Assembly: GCA_017614375.1 (NCBI GenBank)
Contig: JAGABZ010000008.1
Span: 1-56,101, forward strand
DNA length: 56,101 nucleotides
DNA from: Spirochaetales bacterium
GTDB lineage: Bacteria > Spirochaetota > Spirochaetia > Sphaerochaetales > Sphaerochaetaceae
Reading direction: 5' to 3'
Part shown: positions 16,238-27,643 of the stretch, one piece after another
Layout of the letters: the number at the start of each line of letters is the position of its first letter
Position numbering within the stretch: position 1 is the first letter of the stretch
Notes under the pieces: model-generated
Told to the model about the DNA's origin: nothing
The model's database searches: none
What the model saw: the letters and a program-made list of their open reading frames with translations, nothing else
Made by a program: the position numbers and the translations under genes

Positions 16238-16795
16238 ATGTCGCGCGGCTGGTATATTGTCCACACCTATTCGGGTTATGAGCAGAAGATCGACAGGATC
16301 ATCAGGCGGATGATGGATATGGATCCGGATTTCGCCATGTCGTGTTTCGACGTCAAAATCCCGTTCGCTGTTCATTTCGAGAACCAGGAAGGCAAGAAGA
16401 AAGAGGTGAAGGAGAAGATCCTTCCCGGATATGTACTGGTCGACCTTGACCTGACCGACGGCAACTGGAAGGACATCTGCACCCGGATCCGCAGGATCGA
16501 GGGTGTGACCGGTTTCCTGACCGGAACTCCCAGAACCATGCCGAAGCCGCTCTCAAAAGCCGAATACACCGAGATTCTCAGACAGACCGGAGAAATCCAG
16601 GGCGAAAGCACCTTCAAGCCCCGTCAGAGCTTCAGCATCGGGGACAAGGTGCGGATCGTTGACGGACCCTTTGACCAGTTTGCCGGTACGGTTGAGGAAA
16701 TCAACCTCGACAAATCCAGGCTCAGGGTTTCCGTCGAAATCTTCGGCAGACCGACCCCGGTCGATCTGGACTATTCCCAGGTCGAAAAGGTCTGA
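16238..16795 (+). CDS. nusG: Transcription termination/antitermination factor NusG
   Basis: NusG binds RNA polymerase, speeds elongation and links it to Rho or the ribosome. The 185 residues hold the NGN domain, starting WYIVHTYSGYEQ and containing KILPGYVLV, and a C-terminal KOW domain (GDKVRIVDGPFDQFAGTVEEI). An insertion-like stretch before the KOW part is slightly longer than in short NusG forms but within the normal range. It is 12 bases after secE. RNA polymerase subunits follow further down the same strand. Confidence 0.97.
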   Translation: MSRGWYIVHTYSGYEQKIDRIIRRMMDMDPDFAMSCFDVKIPFAVHFENQEGKKKEVKEKILPGYVLVDLDLTDGNWKDICTRIRRIEGVTGFLTGTPRTMPKPLSKAEYTEILRQTGEIQGESTFKPRQSFSIGDKVRIVDGPFDQFAGTVEEINLDKSRLRVSVEIFGRPTPVDLDYSQVEKV

Positions 16796-16888
16796 CTGCC
16801 GCGGACCGGACCTCAGGCGCGGAGGCCCGGCGGACCGATTTTTACAGACGCGCCGCGTTTTTTGCAATACTCCTCTCCGGGAAACCGG

Positions 16889-16930
16889 ACAGGTGGGAGC
16901 CTGATCGGATGACAGGCGTTAATACCAGGC
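16889..16930 (+). promoter_or_regulatory. L1-type ribosomal protein leader before rplK
   Basis: The sequence GGTGGGAG (16892-16899) followed by a CCTG/CAGG stem and TTAATACCA (16919-16927) closely copies the L1-binding site at the base of the 23S L1 stalk, which reads GGUGGGAG and UUGAAAUACCA. In the family, free L1 binds such a mimic and represses rplK-rplA. A further 7-bp hairpin (930-936 with 942-948 of the same kilobase, i.e. 16930-16948) stands just before the rplK ribosome binding site. Confidence 0.65.
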
Positions 16931-16964
16931 GTGAAGCACGTCTTCACGTTACAAGGAGAATGAA

Positions 16965-17396
16965 ATGGCAAAAAAGAAGGTTGCTGCAATCATCAAACTG
17001 CAGTGCCCCGCCCAGAAGGCCACCCCGGCGCCCCCGATCGGACCCGCCCTCGGACCTCACGGCGTAAGTGCCCCCCAGTTCGTCCAGCAGTTCAATGAAA
17101 GGACAAAGAACTTCGAACCCGGACTGGTTGTTCCCGCGGTCATCACCGTTTACGCGGACCGCACGTTCAGCTTCATTCTTAAGACACCCCCGGCAGCCGT
17201 CCTTATCAAGAAGGCCCTCGGACTGTCAAAGGCTAGCGGAGTCCCCAACAAGCAGAAGGTCGGAACCCTGACCCAGGCTCAGCTTGAGGAAATCGCAAAG
17301 GTGAAGCTGCCCGACCTCAATGCCAACGATATCGAAGCTGCCAAGCACATCATCGCCGGCACTGCAAGAAGCATGGGCGTGGAGGTTGAGAAATGA
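16965..17396 (+). CDS. rplK: 50S ribosomal protein L11
   Basis: L11 forms the GTPase-associated centre with 23S rRNA and is the target of thiopeptides and of stringent-response sensing. The 143 residues include the N-terminal [21 protein letters not shown] motif region, rich in prolines, and the RNA-binding C-terminal domain with [19 protein letters not shown]. The ATG follows AAGGAGA. It is the first gene of the L11-L1-L10-L7/L12 set and overlaps rplA by four bases (ATGA), so translation is coupled. Confidence 0.97.
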   Translation: MAKKKVAAIIKLQCPAQKATPAPPIGPALGPHGVSAPQFVQQFNERTKNFEPGLVVPAVITVYADRTFSFILKTPPAAVLIKKALGLSKASGVPNKQKVGTLTQAQLEEIAKVKLPDLNANDIEAAKHIIAGTARSMGVEVEK

Positions 17397-18082
17397 AGCA
17401 CGGAAAGAAGTATCTCGAAGCTCTGAAGAAGTATGACCCGCAGAAGGCCTACGGATTCGAGGATGCGGTACAGGTAGTGAAGGACATTGCCTTTGCCAAG
17501 TTCGACGAGACGGTTGAGATCCACATGAACCTCAACCTGACCAAGAGCCAGAACGTCCGCGACACCGTAGTTCTTCCCAACCAGTTCTCAGCCGAGAAGA
17601 AGATTCTCGTCTTCGCAAAGGGTGAGAAGGCCCAGGAAGCCCTCGACGCCGGCGCCACCTATGTCGGTGACGACGACCTGGTCGAGAAGATCAGGGGCGG
17701 TTGGATGGACTTCGACGTGGCCGTCGCCACTCCCGACATGATGAAGTCCGTCGGACGTCTCGGACCGATCCTCGGAAGGCGCGGACTCATGCCGAACCCG
17801 AAGACCCACACCGTTACGATGGACATCAAGGGCGCCCTTGCCGAACTGAGGCAGGGAAGAGTCGAGTTCCGCTCGGACAAGACCGGTGTCGTACACCTGG
17901 CCGTCGGAAAAGTTTCGATGGACAAGGAAAAGATTGCCGAGAATGCCAGAGTCGTCTATGCCGAAGTCCTCAGAAGAAGACCTGTTGACGCGAAGGGCGA
18001 ATTCGTCCGCTCGCTGACACTGGCCTCCACCATGGGACCGGGCGTCGCCGTCGACTTCAAAGAATCGGCCGGTGACAGGTAA
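17393..18082 (+). CDS. rplA: 50S ribosomal protein L1
   Basis: L1 builds the mobile stalk that guides deacylated tRNA from the E site, and in many bacteria it also represses its own operon. The 229 residues carry [15 protein letters not shown], the most conserved L1 segment (near 125-140), and the two-domain length is typical. The start overlaps the rplK stop. The L1-type structure in front of rplK (16889-16930) is the likely site at which the protein controls both genes. Confidence 0.97.
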   Translation: MKHGKKYLEALKKYDPQKAYGFEDAVQVVKDIAFAKFDETVEIHMNLNLTKSQNVRDTVVLPNQFSAEKKILVFAKGEKAQEALDAGATYVGDDDLVEKIRGGWMDFDVAVATPDMMKSVGRLGPILGRRGLMPNPKTHTVTMDIKGALAELRQGRVEFRSDKTGVVHLAVGKVSMDKEKIAENARVVYAEVLRRRPVDAKGEFVRSLTLASTMGPGVAVDFKESAGDR

Positions 18083-18093
18083 GGAGGATCCAC

Positions 18094-18615
18094 ATGGCAG
18101 AACTTGAACACAAGACACGGATCAACGAAGACAAGGAGAAGGCGGTTGAGCAGCTGAGAAGCGAGTTCAGCAACTACTCCGGATTCTTCTTCGCCGAGTA
18201 CAGGGGAATGACCGTCGAGGAAATCACCGAACTGCGCAGACAGCTTCGCAAGAACAACTCCGTCTGCCGGGTCGTGAAGAACAGATTCGCCAAGATTGCT
18301 CTCAAGGAACTGAACCACGAGGGACTTGACGCTTGTCTGAAGGGACCGACGGCGATGATTCTCGCCAACGGTGAGAACGAAGGACCGGCGGCAAAGGCGA
18401 TGTTCGCCTGCGCCAAGGCTTCCGGAAAGCTCGTCGTCAAAGGCTCGTACATCGACGGGAAAGTATATGATGCCGCACAGACTGAGGCATTCTCGAAACT
18501 GCCGACCAAGCCGGAGCTGATCAGTATCCTCATGGGTACGATGAAGGCCCCCGTGCAGAAGCTGGCTGCGACCCTGCTGGCCTACGTCGAGAAGCTGGAA
18601 GGAAAGGAAAACTGA
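18094..18615 (+). CDS. rplJ: 50S ribosomal protein L10
   Basis: L10 anchors the L7/L12 dimers to the ribosome stalk. The 173 residues contain YRGMTVEEITELRRQLRKN and VVKNRFAKIAL, the RNA-binding domain. A C-terminal helix (about 145-170) holds the L7/L12 dimers. The ATG follows AGGAGG. It starts 11 bases after rplA, leaving no room for the usual separate L10 leader. Confidence 0.96.
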   Translation: MAELEHKTRINEDKEKAVEQLRSEFSNYSGFFFAEYRGMTVEEITELRRQLRKNNSVCRVVKNRFAKIALKELNHEGLDACLKGPTAMILANGENEGPAAKAMFACAKASGKLVVKGSYIDGKVYDAAQTEAFSKLPTKPELISILMGTMKAPVQKLAATLLAYVEKLEGKEN

Positions 18616-18675
18616 CAGCATTAGTCTTCAACTGTAACCAACTATTGCTGTAGAAAAATTTTAGGAGAAGATAAT

Positions 18676-19050
18676 ATGGCTACCAAAGAAGAAATCCTGG
18701 AAACAATCGCCAACATGACGGTTCTTGAGGTCTCCGAGCTGATCAAGGCTATGGAAGAGAAGTTCGGTGTCACCGCCGCTGCCGCCGCTGTCGCGACCGT
18801 CGCCGCCGATGCCGCTCCGGCCGAGGAAGCCGAAGAGCAGACCGAGTTCGACGTCATCATCAAGGGCTTCGACCCCGCGAAGAAGATCCCCGCCATCAAG
18901 GAAGTCAGGGCCTGCACCGACCTCGGACTGAAGGAAGCGAAGGACCTCGTCGAGCAGGGCGGAAAGGTAAAGGAAGGCATCTCCAAGGAAGAGGCAAAGA
19001 CCATCAAGGAGAAGCTCGAGGCTGCCGGACTCACCGTCGAAGTCAAATAA
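18676..19050 (+). CDS. rplL: 50S ribosomal protein L7/L12
   Basis: The multicopy stalk protein recruits translation GTPases. The 124 residues show the N-terminal dimer helices, an alanine-rich flexible hinge (about 35-55) and the C-terminal factor-binding domain with [20 protein letters not shown]. The ATG follows TTAGGAGA. A 60-base gap separates it from rplJ. The hairpin after it may hold back part of the polymerase before rpoB. Confidence 0.97.
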   Translation: MATKEEILETIANMTVLEVSELIKAMEEKFGVTAAAAAVATVAADAAPAEEAEEQTEFDVIIKGFDPAKKIPAIKEVRACTDLGLKEAKDLVEQGGKVKEGISKEEAKTIKEKLEAAGLTVEVK

Positions 19051-19062
19051 CAAAACCCCATT

Positions 19063-19098
19063 ACGGCTCCCGGTCCGGATTATCCGCTCCGGGGCCGT
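19063..19098 (+). terminator. Attenuator-like hairpin between rplL and rpoB
   Basis: ACGGC and CCCGG (19063-19073) pair with CCGGG and CCGT (19089-19098) around an AT-containing loop. The tract after it, TTTGTGTCTTG, is only moderately T-rich. It may act as a partial terminator, as at the same place in enteric bacteria. The rest of the gap up to rpoB holds nothing else clear. Confidence 0.45.
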
Positions 19099-19266
19099 TT
19101 GTGTCTTGTCCGCACAGGGCAGGACTTTCGTTTTTTTCAACGAATGACATCGCTTTTTCACGAATGCCGTACCGGCGCTGTGGGAAAAACGGAATAGATG
19201 CAGGTGAAATAGTCCTGCTGCCCGCATAATCGATGTTTCATAAGCAAACTGAGTTGGAGGGCACAC

Positions 19267-22200
19267 ATGGTTGCCACGGGCAAATCCAAAGAGCGCATCT
19301 ACATCGGCGGGAAGTTCGAAGATACCTGCGAACTCCCGGACCTCATCGGGATCCAGAAGGATTCCTATGAAAACTTCCTCCAGAGCGGCAAAATCCGCCG
19401 GGGCGAACCCGTAACCTCGGGTCAGGGCCTCCAGGAAGTATTTGAATCGACATTCCCCATCAAGAGCCAGAACGAGGACATGATTCTCCGCTTCGGCTCA
19501 TACCAGCTTGATTTCGACAACATCAAGTATTCCGAGATCGAGTGCAAGAAGAAGGGCCGGACCTATTCCGTCCCCCTGCGGGCACGCATCTCGCTTGAAC
19601 TTGCCGACACCGGAGAGATCAGGGAGACCTCCATTTTCTTCGGAGAACTCCCCCTGATGACCGACAGGGGTACCTTTATCATCAACGGCGCGGAGCGCGT
19701 CGTCGTTTCCCAGATCCACAGGTCCCCCGGAGTCATCTTTTCCAGGGAAAAGGGCGTGCTCTCCTCCAGGATCATCCCCTACAGGGGTTCCTGGCTTGAG
19801 TTCGAAATCGACGAAAAGAAGAAAATCATCGTCACCAAGATCGACCGCAAGAAGAGGATTCTCGGAACCCTGTTCCTGCGCGCCATAGGTTTCGACACCC
19901 GCGAGAAGATTCTCGGACAGTTCTACAAGGGACGCAAGGCGGCCGTTTCAAAGGACAACGCCTCCGCCCTGGCCGAACAGAGACTGTACAAGGATGTCTA
20001 CGCGACCGTCGAGGACGGGACCGTCAGAAAGGTCCTCAGGGCCGGAGATGTCATCCAGGTCCACATGATCGACGAGCTGATCAACCTCGGGGTTACCGAA
20101 GTCGAGCTTCTCGACAGGGACAAGAACAACCCCGACACCCTCCACGACGAAGTCCTGCTCAACTGCTTCGACATCGAGGATGCCCGCTACACCAATACCG
20201 AAGCCGGCGAGGACGAGCCGAACAAGGAGACTGTCTTCTCCCACATTTTCAGCGTCCTTCTCAACGGCGAGCTCATCAGCCTGGATCGCGCGGAAAAGGA
20301 ACTGCGGGAGATGTTCTTCAACTCCCACCGCTACGACCTCGGGGCCGTAGGCCGCTACAAGCTGATCAAGAAGTTCTCCCGCGACGAGCACGAACTTGAG
20401 AACAACAAGAGCACCGTCCTCTGCGAGGCCGACATCGTCAACACGATGCGCTACCTTATCCAGGTCTACGACGGAGAGGAGAACCTCGACGATATCGACC
20501 ACCTGGGAAACAGGCGCGTGCGCAGCGTCGGAGAACTGCTCCAGCAGCAACTCAAGGTTGCCTTCACCAGAATGGAGAGAATCGCCAAGGAGAGGATGAA
20601 CCAGGAAAACGTCCAGACGGCAAAACCGCGCGATCTGATCGCCAACAAGCCGATTGTCGCCGTCGTCAAGGAGTTCTTCGGTTCCAGCCAGTTCTCACAG
20701 TTCATGGACCAGATCAACCCCCTGGCCGAGCTGACCCACAAGCGCAGACTCACCGCCCTCGGAAACGGAGGTCTGAACCGCGACAGAGCAGGATTCGAGG
20801 TCCGCGACGTCCACTACACCCACTACGGCCGCATGTGTCCGATCGAGACCCCCGAAGGTCCGAACATCGGTCTGATTGTGTCGCTGGCCAACTATACCCG
20901 CGTGAACAGCTACGGATTCCTTGAGACCCCGTACCGCAAGGTCGTGAACGGAAAGGCCACCAAGGAAGTCGTCTATCTGGACGCCAACGACGAAGAGCAC
21001 TACAACATCGCCCAGGGAAACGCCGAGCTCAACCCGGACGGTTCGTTCGTCAGCCGCGACGTTCCCTGCAGACTCAAGGGAGACTACCTGACCGTGGCTC
21101 CGGAAGAGGTTTCCTACATGGATGTCTCGCCGAAGCAGGTTATTTCGGTGGCAGCGTCGCTGATTCCGTTCCTGGAGCATGACGACGCGAACCGCGCCCT
21201 GATGGGTTCGAACATGCAGCGTCAGGCGGTTCCCCTCGTATTCCCCGAAGCTCCCCGCGTGGGAACCGGAATGGAGGCAAAGACCGCGTTCGACAGCGGC
21301 GTGCTGATCAAAGCGACCCGTCCCGGAGTCGTATCCTACGTATCCTCGACCGAAATCCGCGTCGCTCCGGATGACCCGGAGATCCAGGGAGAAGAGGACC
21401 GCTATGTTGTCCAGAAGTTCCAGCGGACCAACCAGGACACCTGCTTCACCCAGAAGCCGATCGTTTCGGTCGGTGAGAGGGTCGAGACCGGTTCGATTCT
21501 GGCCGACGGACCCGCCACCGACGGCGGAGAGCTGGCCCTGGGCCGCAACATCCTGGTAGGCTTCGTTCCCTGGAACGGATACAACTACGAGGACGCCGTC
21601 CTCATCTCGGAAAGGGTCGTCAAGGAAGACATCTACACCTCGATTCACATCAGGGAGCTTTCCACCGACATCCGCGAGACCAAGCTCGGAAGCGAGAAAC
21701 TGACCCGCGACATCCCCAGCACCTCGGAAAAGAAGGTTGAGAACCTCGATGCCGACGGAATCGTCAACATCGGAACGATGGTCCGCCCGGGACACATCCT
21801 GGTCGGAAAGATTACTCCCAAGAACGAGAGCGACACCACTCCGGAGTTCAGGCTGCTGAACTCGATCTTCGGCGAAAAGGCCAAGGAAGTCCGCGACACC
21901 TCCCTGAAGGTTCCCCACGGAACAGAGGGTGTCGTCATCGATGTCCAGAGACTGAGCAAGGACGCCGGCGACGATCTGCCCCCGGGAGTGGAGGAGACGG
22001 TCAAGGTCCTGATCGCCACCAAGCGCAAGCTCCGCCAGGGCGACAAGATGGCAGGACGCCACGGAAACAAGGGTGTCGTCTCCAGGATTCTCCCCGAGGA
22101 AGACATGCCGTTCATGGAGGACGGAACAATCCTCGATGTCTGTCTGAACCCCCTCGGAGTTCCTTCGCGAATGAACATCGGACAGCTGATGGAAACCCAG

Positions 22201-22794
22201 CTCGGCTGGGCGGCCGTCAAGCTGGATGAATGGTACACCACCCCGGTGTTCCAGAGCGCCACGATGGAGCAGATCGAAAAGAAGATGAAGGATGCCGGAC
22301 TGCCTGAGAACTCGAAGACGACCCTCTACGACGGACGTACCGGTATCCCGTTTGTCAACCCGGTATTCTGCGGATACATCTACTACCTCAAGCTGCACCA
22401 CCTGGTCGACGACAAGATGCACGCCCGTTCCACCGGACCGTATTCGCTGGTCACCCAGCAGCCGCTCGGAGGAAAGGCCCAGTTCGGAGGTCAGAGACTA
22501 GGAGAGATGGAAGTCTGGGCACTGGAAGCCTACGGCGCGGCGAACACCCTCCAGGAACTGCTCACCATCAAGAGTGATGACATGAACGGAAGGGTCAACG
22601 TCTACCAGAGCATCGTCAAGGGCAACGCCACGACATCCTTCGGTATCCCCGAGGCGTTCAACGTCCTCATCCAGGAAATCAGGGGTCTGGCCCTCGACAT
22701 GTCGGTTTATGACTCCAACGGCAAGCAGGTCGCACTGACCGAGCGTGACGAAGAGCTGATCAACAAGAAGGCAAACCAAACTAGCAGGAGCTGA
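19267..22794 (+). CDS. rpoB: DNA-directed RNA polymerase subunit beta
   Basis: The 1175-residue beta subunit forms one side of the polymerase active cleft and the rifampicin pocket. Landmarks include [15 protein letters not shown] and [10 protein letters not shown] (residues about 473-499), [26 protein letters not shown] and, near the end, [18 protein letters not shown]. The ATG follows TTGGAGGG. At the position matching E. coli Ser531 the residue is Thr496, and at Ser522 it is Ala487. Both positions lie in the rifampicin contact region. It ends five bases before rpoC. Confidence 0.98.
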   Translation: MVATGKSKERIYIGGKFEDTCELPDLIGIQKDSYENFLQSGKIRRGEPVTSGQGLQEVFESTFPIKSQNEDMILRFGSYQLDFDNIKYSEIECKKKGRTYSVPLRARISLELADTGEIRETSIFFGELPLMTDRGTFIINGAERVVVSQIHRSPGVIFSREKGVLSSRIIPYRGSWLEFEIDEKKKIIVTKIDRKKRILGTLFLRAIGFDTREKILGQFYKGRKAAVSKDNASALAEQRLYKDVYATVEDGTVRKVLRAGDVIQVHMIDELINLGVTEVELLDRDKNNPDTLHDEVLLNCFDIEDARYTNTEAGEDEPNKETVFSHIFSVLLNGELISLDRAEKELREMFFNSHRYDLGAVGRYKLIKKFSRDEHELENNKSTVLCEADIVNTMRYLIQVYDGEENLDDIDHLGNRRVRSVGELLQQQLKVAFTRMERIAKERMNQENVQTAKPRDLIANKPIVAVVKEFFGSSQFSQFMDQINPLAELTHKRRLTALGNGGLNRDRAGFEVRDVHYTHYGRMCPIETPEGPNIGLIVSLANYTRVNSYGFLETPYRKVVNGKATKEVVYLDANDEEHYNIAQGNAELNPDGSFVSRDVPCRLKGDYLTVAPEEVSYMDVSPKQVISVAASLIPFLEHDDANRALMGSNMQRQAVPLVFPEAPRVGTGMEAKTAFDSGVLIKATRPGVVSYVSSTEIRVAPDDPEIQGEEDRYVVQKFQRTNQDTCFTQKPIVSVGERVETGSILADGPATDGGELALGRNILVGFVPWNGYNYEDAVLISERVVKEDIYTSIHIRELSTDIRETKLGSEKLTRDIPSTSEKKVENLDADGIVNIGTMVRPGHILVGKITPKNESDTTPEFRLLNSIFGEKAKEVRDTSLKVPHGTEGVVIDVQRLSKDAGDDLPPGVEETVKVLIATKRKLRQGDKMAGRHGNKGVVSRILPEEDMPFMEDGTILDVCLNPLGVPSRMNIGQLMETQLGWAAVKLDEWYTTPVFQSATMEQIEKKMKDAGLPENSKTTLYDGRTGIPFVNPVFCGYIYYLKLHHLVDDKMHARSTGPYSLVTQQPLGGKAQFGGQRLGEMEVWALEAYGAANTLQELLTIKSDDMNGRVNVYQSIVKGNATTSFGIPEAFNVLIQEIRGLALDMSVYDSNGKQVALTERDEELINKKANQTSRS

Positions 22795-22799
22795 CGGCA

Positions 22800-25700
22800 A
22801 TGAAAGACATTCAGGATTTTGACAGCGTAAGAATAAAACTGGCTTCGCCTGAGCAGATCAAGGCCTGGTCGTACGGCGAAGTGAAAAAGCCGGAGACCAT
22901 CAATTACCGCACGCTCCGCCCGGAGAGGGACGGTCTGTTCTGTGAGAAGATCTTCGGAACCACCAAGGAATGGGAATGCTTCTGCGGAAAGTTCAAGTCG
23001 ATCCGCTACCGCGGAATCGTATGCGACCGCTGCGGAGTCGAGGTCACCAACACAAAGGTCAGAAGGGAACGCATGGGCCACATCACCCTGGCTTCACCGG
23101 TGTCCCACATCTGGTACTACCGCTCGACCCCGTCGAAGATGAGCCTCCTGCTGGACATCCCCAAGACCGCCCTGCAGAGCATCCTCTACTATGAGAAATA
23201 CATCGTCCTCAACCACGGTGAGACTGAGCTGAAAGACCATCAGCTGCTCACCGAGGAGGAATACTTCCAGGCCCGTGAGATGTACGGAGAGGGATTCACC
23301 GCCATGATCGGCGCCGAAGCCATCCGCACCATGCTCCAGAACCTCGACCTGGATCAGGTCGCCAGGGACATGCGCGAAATCATGCGCGCCAAGGGCGACG
23401 CCGTTGACAAGAAGATCCTCAAAAGGCTCGAGGTCTGCGAGAACTTCCGCAACAGCGGCAACAAGCCCGAGTGGATGATCCTCACCGTCATCCCCGTCAT
23501 CCCGCCGGATCTCAGACCGATGGTCCAGCTCGACGGCGGACGCTTCGCGACCAGCGACCTCAACGACCTGTACAGAAGGGTAATTCACCGCAACACCAGA
23601 CTCAACCATCTGATCAACGTCCACGCCCCCGACATCATCATCCGCAACGAAAAGAGGATGCTTCAGGATGCCGTGGATGCCCTGTTCGACAACTCAAAGC
23701 GCAAGAAGAACGCCGTCAAGGGTGCCAACAACCGCCCGCTGAAGTCGCTCTCCGACATGCTCAAGGGAAAGCAGGGACGCTTCAGACAGAACCTGCTGGG
23801 AAAGCGTGTCGACTACTCCGGACGTTCGGTAATCGTAGTCGGACCTGAACTCAGGCTCCACCAGTGCGGACTTCCGTCAAAGATGGCTCTGGAACTGTAC
23901 AAGCCGTTCATCATGAAGAAACTCATCCAGAACGGTACGGTCTCCAACATCAAAAAGGCAAAGACCCTCGTCGAGGATGAGACCAACGAGGTATGGGCAA
24001 TCCTTGATGACGTCGTGCGCGAGCATCCTGTCATGCTCAACCGCGCTCCCACCCTGCACCGTCTGGGAATCCAGGCCTTTGAGCCGGTTCTCGTCGACGG
24101 AAAGGCAATCAAACTCCATCCTCTGGTATGTCACGCCTACAACGCGGACTTCGACGGAGACCAGATGGCAATCCACGTGCCTCTGACCCAGGCGGCACAG
24201 ATGGAGTGCTGGACCCTCATGCTCAGCACCACGAACCTTCTCGACCCGGCCAACGGAAAGCCGATTGTATTCCCCAGCCAGGACATGGTTCTGGGAATCA
24301 ACTACCTGACCAGGGTCAAGGAGGACGACATCGGACAGGGCAAGTACTTCGAGAGCTTCCCCGAAGTGCTCCTGGCCATCGAGGCGGGTTCCCTGTCGTA
24401 CAACGCCAAGATCGGATTCAAGTTCCCCGACGGAAAACGCTTCACCTATCCCAAGGATCCGGAGGACTATACCACCGCCGGAAGACTGATTTTCTACGAT
24501 GCCCTTCCGAAGACCGACGCCATCACTTTCGACATGGTCAACAAGTGCTTCGGCGACAAGGAACTGAAGAAGATTATCGGCTTTGCGCTGCAGAACTGCC
24601 CGAATTCGATCGTCGTAAAGCTGCTTGACAGCATCAAGGACGTCGGATTCAAGCACGCCACCCTGTTCGGAGCCACCATCGGTCTGTCGGACATGATCGT
24701 TCCGGAGTGCAAGAAGGAAATCGTCGAGGACGCCAACCGCGAACAGAACGAGATTCTCAACCAGTTCAGACAGGGCCATATCACCAAAGAAGAGCGCTAC
24801 AACCGTCTGATCGACATCTGGACGGTCGCCAACGACAAACTTTCCGACCGCCTGATGGGCGAGCTCAGAAAGAGCCAGAAGGGCTTCAACCCGCTGTTCC
24901 TGATGGCAGACTCCGGAGCGAGAGGCTCGCAGACCCAGATCCGCCAGCTCGGCGGAATGCGCGGACTCATGAGCCGCCCCAACGGCGCCATCATCGAGTT
25001 CCCGATCAAGTCCAACTTCAAGGAAGGACTTTCCATCATGGAGTTCTTCATCTCGACCAACGGAGCCAGAAAGGGTCTGTCCGACACCGCTCTTAAGACC
25101 GCTGAGGCAGGATACCTGACCAGGAGACTGGTCGACATCTCCCAGGACGTCGTCGTCAACGAGGACGACTGCGGAACCATCAACGGTCTGTACAGAAGCG
25201 CCGTCATGAAGGGTGATGAGGTCCTGATCAGCCTGGCTGACAGAATCAGCGGATACTACACCCTGGAGAACGTCGTCCACCCGATCACCGGAGAGGTGAT
25301 TCTGGAAGTCGACAAGGAGATCTCCGACGAAAAGGCCCGTGAGATTGAGGACGCCGGCGTCCAGTCCGTCTTTGTCCGCACCGTACTGACCTGCGAGGCC
25401 AAGCACGGAGTATGCCGCAAATGCTACGGACGCAACCTGGCCACCAACAAGATCGTCGACATCGGCGAAGCTGTCGGAACCATAGCCGCCGAGTCAATCG
25501 GACAGCCCGGAACCCAGCTGACGATGAGAACCTTCCACGTCGGAGGAACCGCGACCACCGGTGCCGAGGAGAACAAACTCGTATTCAAGCATCCGGTCCA
25601 TGTCGAGGCCATCTACGGCAACATCGTCACCAGGGAGTCCGACGGGGTGAGAGTGTTCACCAGAAAGGGCAAACTGGTTTACAGCAACGTCCTTGATTCG

Positions 25701-27164
25701 ATCGACATCGTCAAGGGCGTCAAGGCCAAGGTCGCCGACGGGGACAGAATCCCCGGAAATACCGAGTACGCCGAACTCAAGGACGGAACCAAACTGACCT
25801 GCAACAAGATGGGCGGAAGGGTAAAGATCGTCGGAAAGAAACTGATGATCCTCTCTCCGGACTTCAGTGCCGAGATCAGGAACGGTTCCGAACTCCAGGT
25901 CAGCGTAGGGGACTACGTCGAGGCCAACCAAGCCCTGGTCGTGTTCGATCCGTTCTTCGAGCCGTTCATCAGCGAGTTCGACGGAAAGATCGTCTACAAG
26001 GACCTTGATCCGGGGCACACATACACCGACGAGATGAACCAGGAAACCGGAAAGGTCATCCACAAGACCATCCGGCACAACACCGAAAGCGTCGAGCCTT
26101 CGCTGCTGGTCATCGATGAGAACGGTGAAATCCTCGGAGACTACCACCTGCCCGCCGACGCCTATATCCAGGTCGAGAACGAGGAAGCGGTCACAAAGGG
26201 TGAAGTTCTGGCCAGGCTGCCCAAGAGCGGCGCCAAGTCGAACGACATCACCGGCGGTCTGCCCAGAGTCGGAGACCTCTTCGAGGCCCGCAGGCCCAAG
26301 AACGTCGCCGTACTGGCAATGGTCAACGGAACCGTATCCTTCGGACCGGTCGTCAAGGGCAAGCGCGCCATCATCGTCACCGACGCTTTCGGCCGCGAGT
26401 TCAAGCACATGGTTCCCACCAGCAAGAACGTCCTGGTCCGCCCGGGCGACACGGTCGAAGCCGGAGAGCAGCTCTGCGACGGAACTCCCGACCCGCATGA
26501 CATCCTGGAAATCAACGGCGAAAACGCGCTGCAGACCTATCTGGTGCAGGAAATCCAGTCCGTGTACCGTGATCAGGGCGTTGACATCAACGACAAGCAC
26601 ATCGGTATCGTCATCCGTCAGATGCTGCGCAAGGTCAAGGTCATCAGCGTAGGAGACACCAGCTTCATCCTCGGTCAGAACGTGGACAAGTACCGCTTCA
26701 ACGAGGAGAACAGAAGGGTCACGGCGGGAGGCTCGCAGCCTGCCATCGCCATGCCCTATCTGCTCGGTATCACCAACGCCAGCCTGAGCATCGATTCGTT
26801 CGTCAGTGCAGCTTCATTCCAGGAAACGACTAAGGTCTTGACAAACGCAGCGATTGCTGGTAGTAGAGATGAATTGCGCGGTCTGAAGGAAAACGTCGTC
26901 ATCGGACATCTTATCCCTGCAGGAACCGGTATGAAACGTTACCGGAACATCAAGCTCAAGGATGAGAATGCCGAGGATCTGGATTCCCAGGTCGAGTTGG
27001 CGATGGCCGACAGACAGCGTGAGTTCGCCGAGAGCATGGATTCCGAGCCGGAACTCCTGGTCGATGAAGATCCGGATACCGACGAGGATTTCGACGAAGA
27101 AGAGGAGATATTGACCGAAGGTGAGCCCGATGATAACGGCGATGTAAGCGACGACGAAGAGTAG
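22800..27164 (+). CDS. rpoC: DNA-directed RNA polymerase subunit beta'
   Basis: The 1454-residue catalytic subunit. A zinc site lies near the start (Cys60, Cys62, Cys75, Cys78). NADFDGDQM, with the magnesium-binding Asp450, Asp452 and Asp454, is complete. The trigger-loop and jaw regions follow, with KTVS-like segments and [10 protein letters not shown] near residue 1340. The last 50 residues are strongly acidic, an extension beyond the core. About 50 bases at 26829-26880 use codons unlike the rest of the gene and contain a promoter-like sequence (see findings). The ATG lies five bases after rpoB, with the GGAGCTGA site inside the rpoB end. Confidence 0.98.
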   Translation: MKDIQDFDSVRIKLASPEQIKAWSYGEVKKPETINYRTLRPERDGLFCEKIFGTTKEWECFCGKFKSIRYRGIVCDRCGVEVTNTKVRRERMGHITLASPVSHIWYYRSTPSKMSLLLDIPKTALQSILYYEKYIVLNHGETELKDHQLLTEEEYFQAREMYGEGFTAMIGAEAIRTMLQNLDLDQVARDMREIMRAKGDAVDKKILKRLEVCENFRNSGNKPEWMILTVIPVIPPDLRPMVQLDGGRFATSDLNDLYRRVIHRNTRLNHLINVHAPDIIIRNEKRMLQDAVDALFDNSKRKKNAVKGANNRPLKSLSDMLKGKQGRFRQNLLGKRVDYSGRSVIVVGPELRLHQCGLPSKMALELYKPFIMKKLIQNGTVSNIKKAKTLVEDETNEVWAILDDVVREHPVMLNRAPTLHRLGIQAFEPVLVDGKAIKLHPLVCHAYNADFDGDQMAIHVPLTQAAQMECWTLMLSTTNLLDPANGKPIVFPSQDMVLGINYLTRVKEDDIGQGKYFESFPEVLLAIEAGSLSYNAKIGFKFPDGKRFTYPKDPEDYTTAGRLIFYDALPKTDAITFDMVNKCFGDKELKKIIGFALQNCPNSIVVKLLDSIKDVGFKHATLFGATIGLSDMIVPECKKEIVEDANREQNEILNQFRQGHITKEERYNRLIDIWTVANDKLSDRLMGELRKSQKGFNPLFLMADSGARGSQTQIRQLGGMRGLMSRPNGAIIEFPIKSNFKEGLSIMEFFISTNGARKGLSDTALKTAEAGYLTRRLVDISQDVVVNEDDCGTINGLYRSAVMKGDEVLISLADRISGYYTLENVVHPITGEVILEVDKEISDEKAREIEDAGVQSVFVRTVLTCEAKHGVCRKCYGRNLATNKIVDIGEAVGTIAAESIGQPGTQLTMRTFHVGGTATTGAEENKLVFKHPVHVEAIYGNIVTRESDGVRVFTRKGKLVYSNVLDSIDIVKGVKAKVADGDRIPGNTEYAELKDGTKLTCNKMGGRVKIVGKKLMILSPDFSAEIRNGSELQVSVGDYVEANQALVVFDPFFEPFISEFDGKIVYKDLDPGHTYTDEMNQETGKVIHKTIRHNTESVEPSLLVIDENGEILGDYHLPADAYIQVENEEAVTKGEVLARLPKSGAKSNDITGGLPRVGDLFEARRPKNVAVLAMVNGTVSFGPVVKGKRAIIVTDAFGREFKHMVPTSKNVLVRPGDTVEAGEQLCDGTPDPHDILEINGENALQTYLVQEIQSVYRDQGVDINDKHIGIVIRQMLRKVKVISVGDTSFILGQNVDKYRFNEENRRVTAGGSQPAIAMPYLLGITNASLSIDSFVSAASFQETTKVLTNAAIAGSRDELRGLKENVVIGHLIPAGTGMKRYRNIKLKDENAEDLDSQVELAMADRQREFAESMDSEPELLVDEDPDTDEDFDEEEEILTEGEPDDNGDVSDDEE
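26838..26866 (+). promoter_or_regulatory. Possible promoter inside rpoC
   Basis: A perfect TTGACA (26838-26843), 17 bp, then TAGTAG (26861-26866) with an extended TG at 26858-26859. It lies in a short run of atypical codons about 400 bases before rpsL and could supply extra transcription of rpsL-rpsG. Confidence 0.35.
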
Positions 27165-27250
27165 GGAGAGTGAAGGCCCTGCTGTCGTTCATCCGGCTCT
27201 ATGCTGACTTCGACAATATATAAAAAGAAAACAAGGGAGCGTATCGAAAG

Positions 27251-27625
27251 ATGCCTACTATCAATCAGTTGATCCGCAAGGGTCGTTCAGAAGCCCGGAG
27301 CAAGACCAAGAGTCCGGCTCTCGGCGGCTGCCCCCAGAAGCGCGGCGTGTGCACCAGGGTCATGACCGTGACCCCGAAAAAGCCGAACTCCGCTCTGAGA
27401 AAGGTCGCCCGTGTGCGTCTGTCCAACGGAATCGAAGTGACCGCCTACATCCCGGGAATCGGACACAACCTCCAGGAACACTCCGTCGTTCTTCTTCGCG
27501 GCGGCAGAGTCAAGGACCTCCCCGGTGTGCGCTATCACATCATCCGCGGTACCAAGGATACCCAGGGTGTCGAGGACCGCAAGAGAAGCCGCTCGAAGTA
27601 CGGCGCCAAGAAGCCCAAGGCTTGA
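27251..27625 (+). CDS. rpsL: 30S ribosomal protein S12
   Basis: S12 controls decoding accuracy next to the A site. The 124 residues contain [17 protein letters not shown] and [15 protein letters not shown]. The lysines equivalent to E. coli Lys43 and Lys88, whose changes give streptomycin resistance, are unaltered. The ATG follows AGGGAG. It starts 86 bases after rpoC, so it may be read from the rpoBC transcript or from the promoter-like site within rpoC. rpsG follows 18 bases later. Confidence 0.98.
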   Translation: MPTINQLIRKGRSEARSKTKSPALGGCPQKRGVCTRVMTVTPKKPNSALRKVARVRLSNGIEVTAYIPGIGHNLQEHSVVLLRGGRVKDLPGVRYHIIRGTKDTQGVEDRKRSRSKYGAKKPKA

Positions 27626-27643
27626 TGAGGAGGAGGTAGAAAC

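Noticed and set aside
16841-16869. Promoter between nusG and rplK
   Set aside because: TTTACA with GCAATA 17 bases later is too poor in the -10 to be claimed; rplK may be read from the upstream promoter.
20695-22422. A 575-codon open reading frame antisense to rpoB
   Set aside because: It is the shadow of a highly conserved gene with no domain of its own. The similar frames opposite rpoC, tuf and rny were dropped for the same reason.
27195-27222. Promoter just before rpsL
   Set aside because: TATATA at 27217-27222 looks like a -10, but no acceptable -35 lies 16-18 bases upstream.
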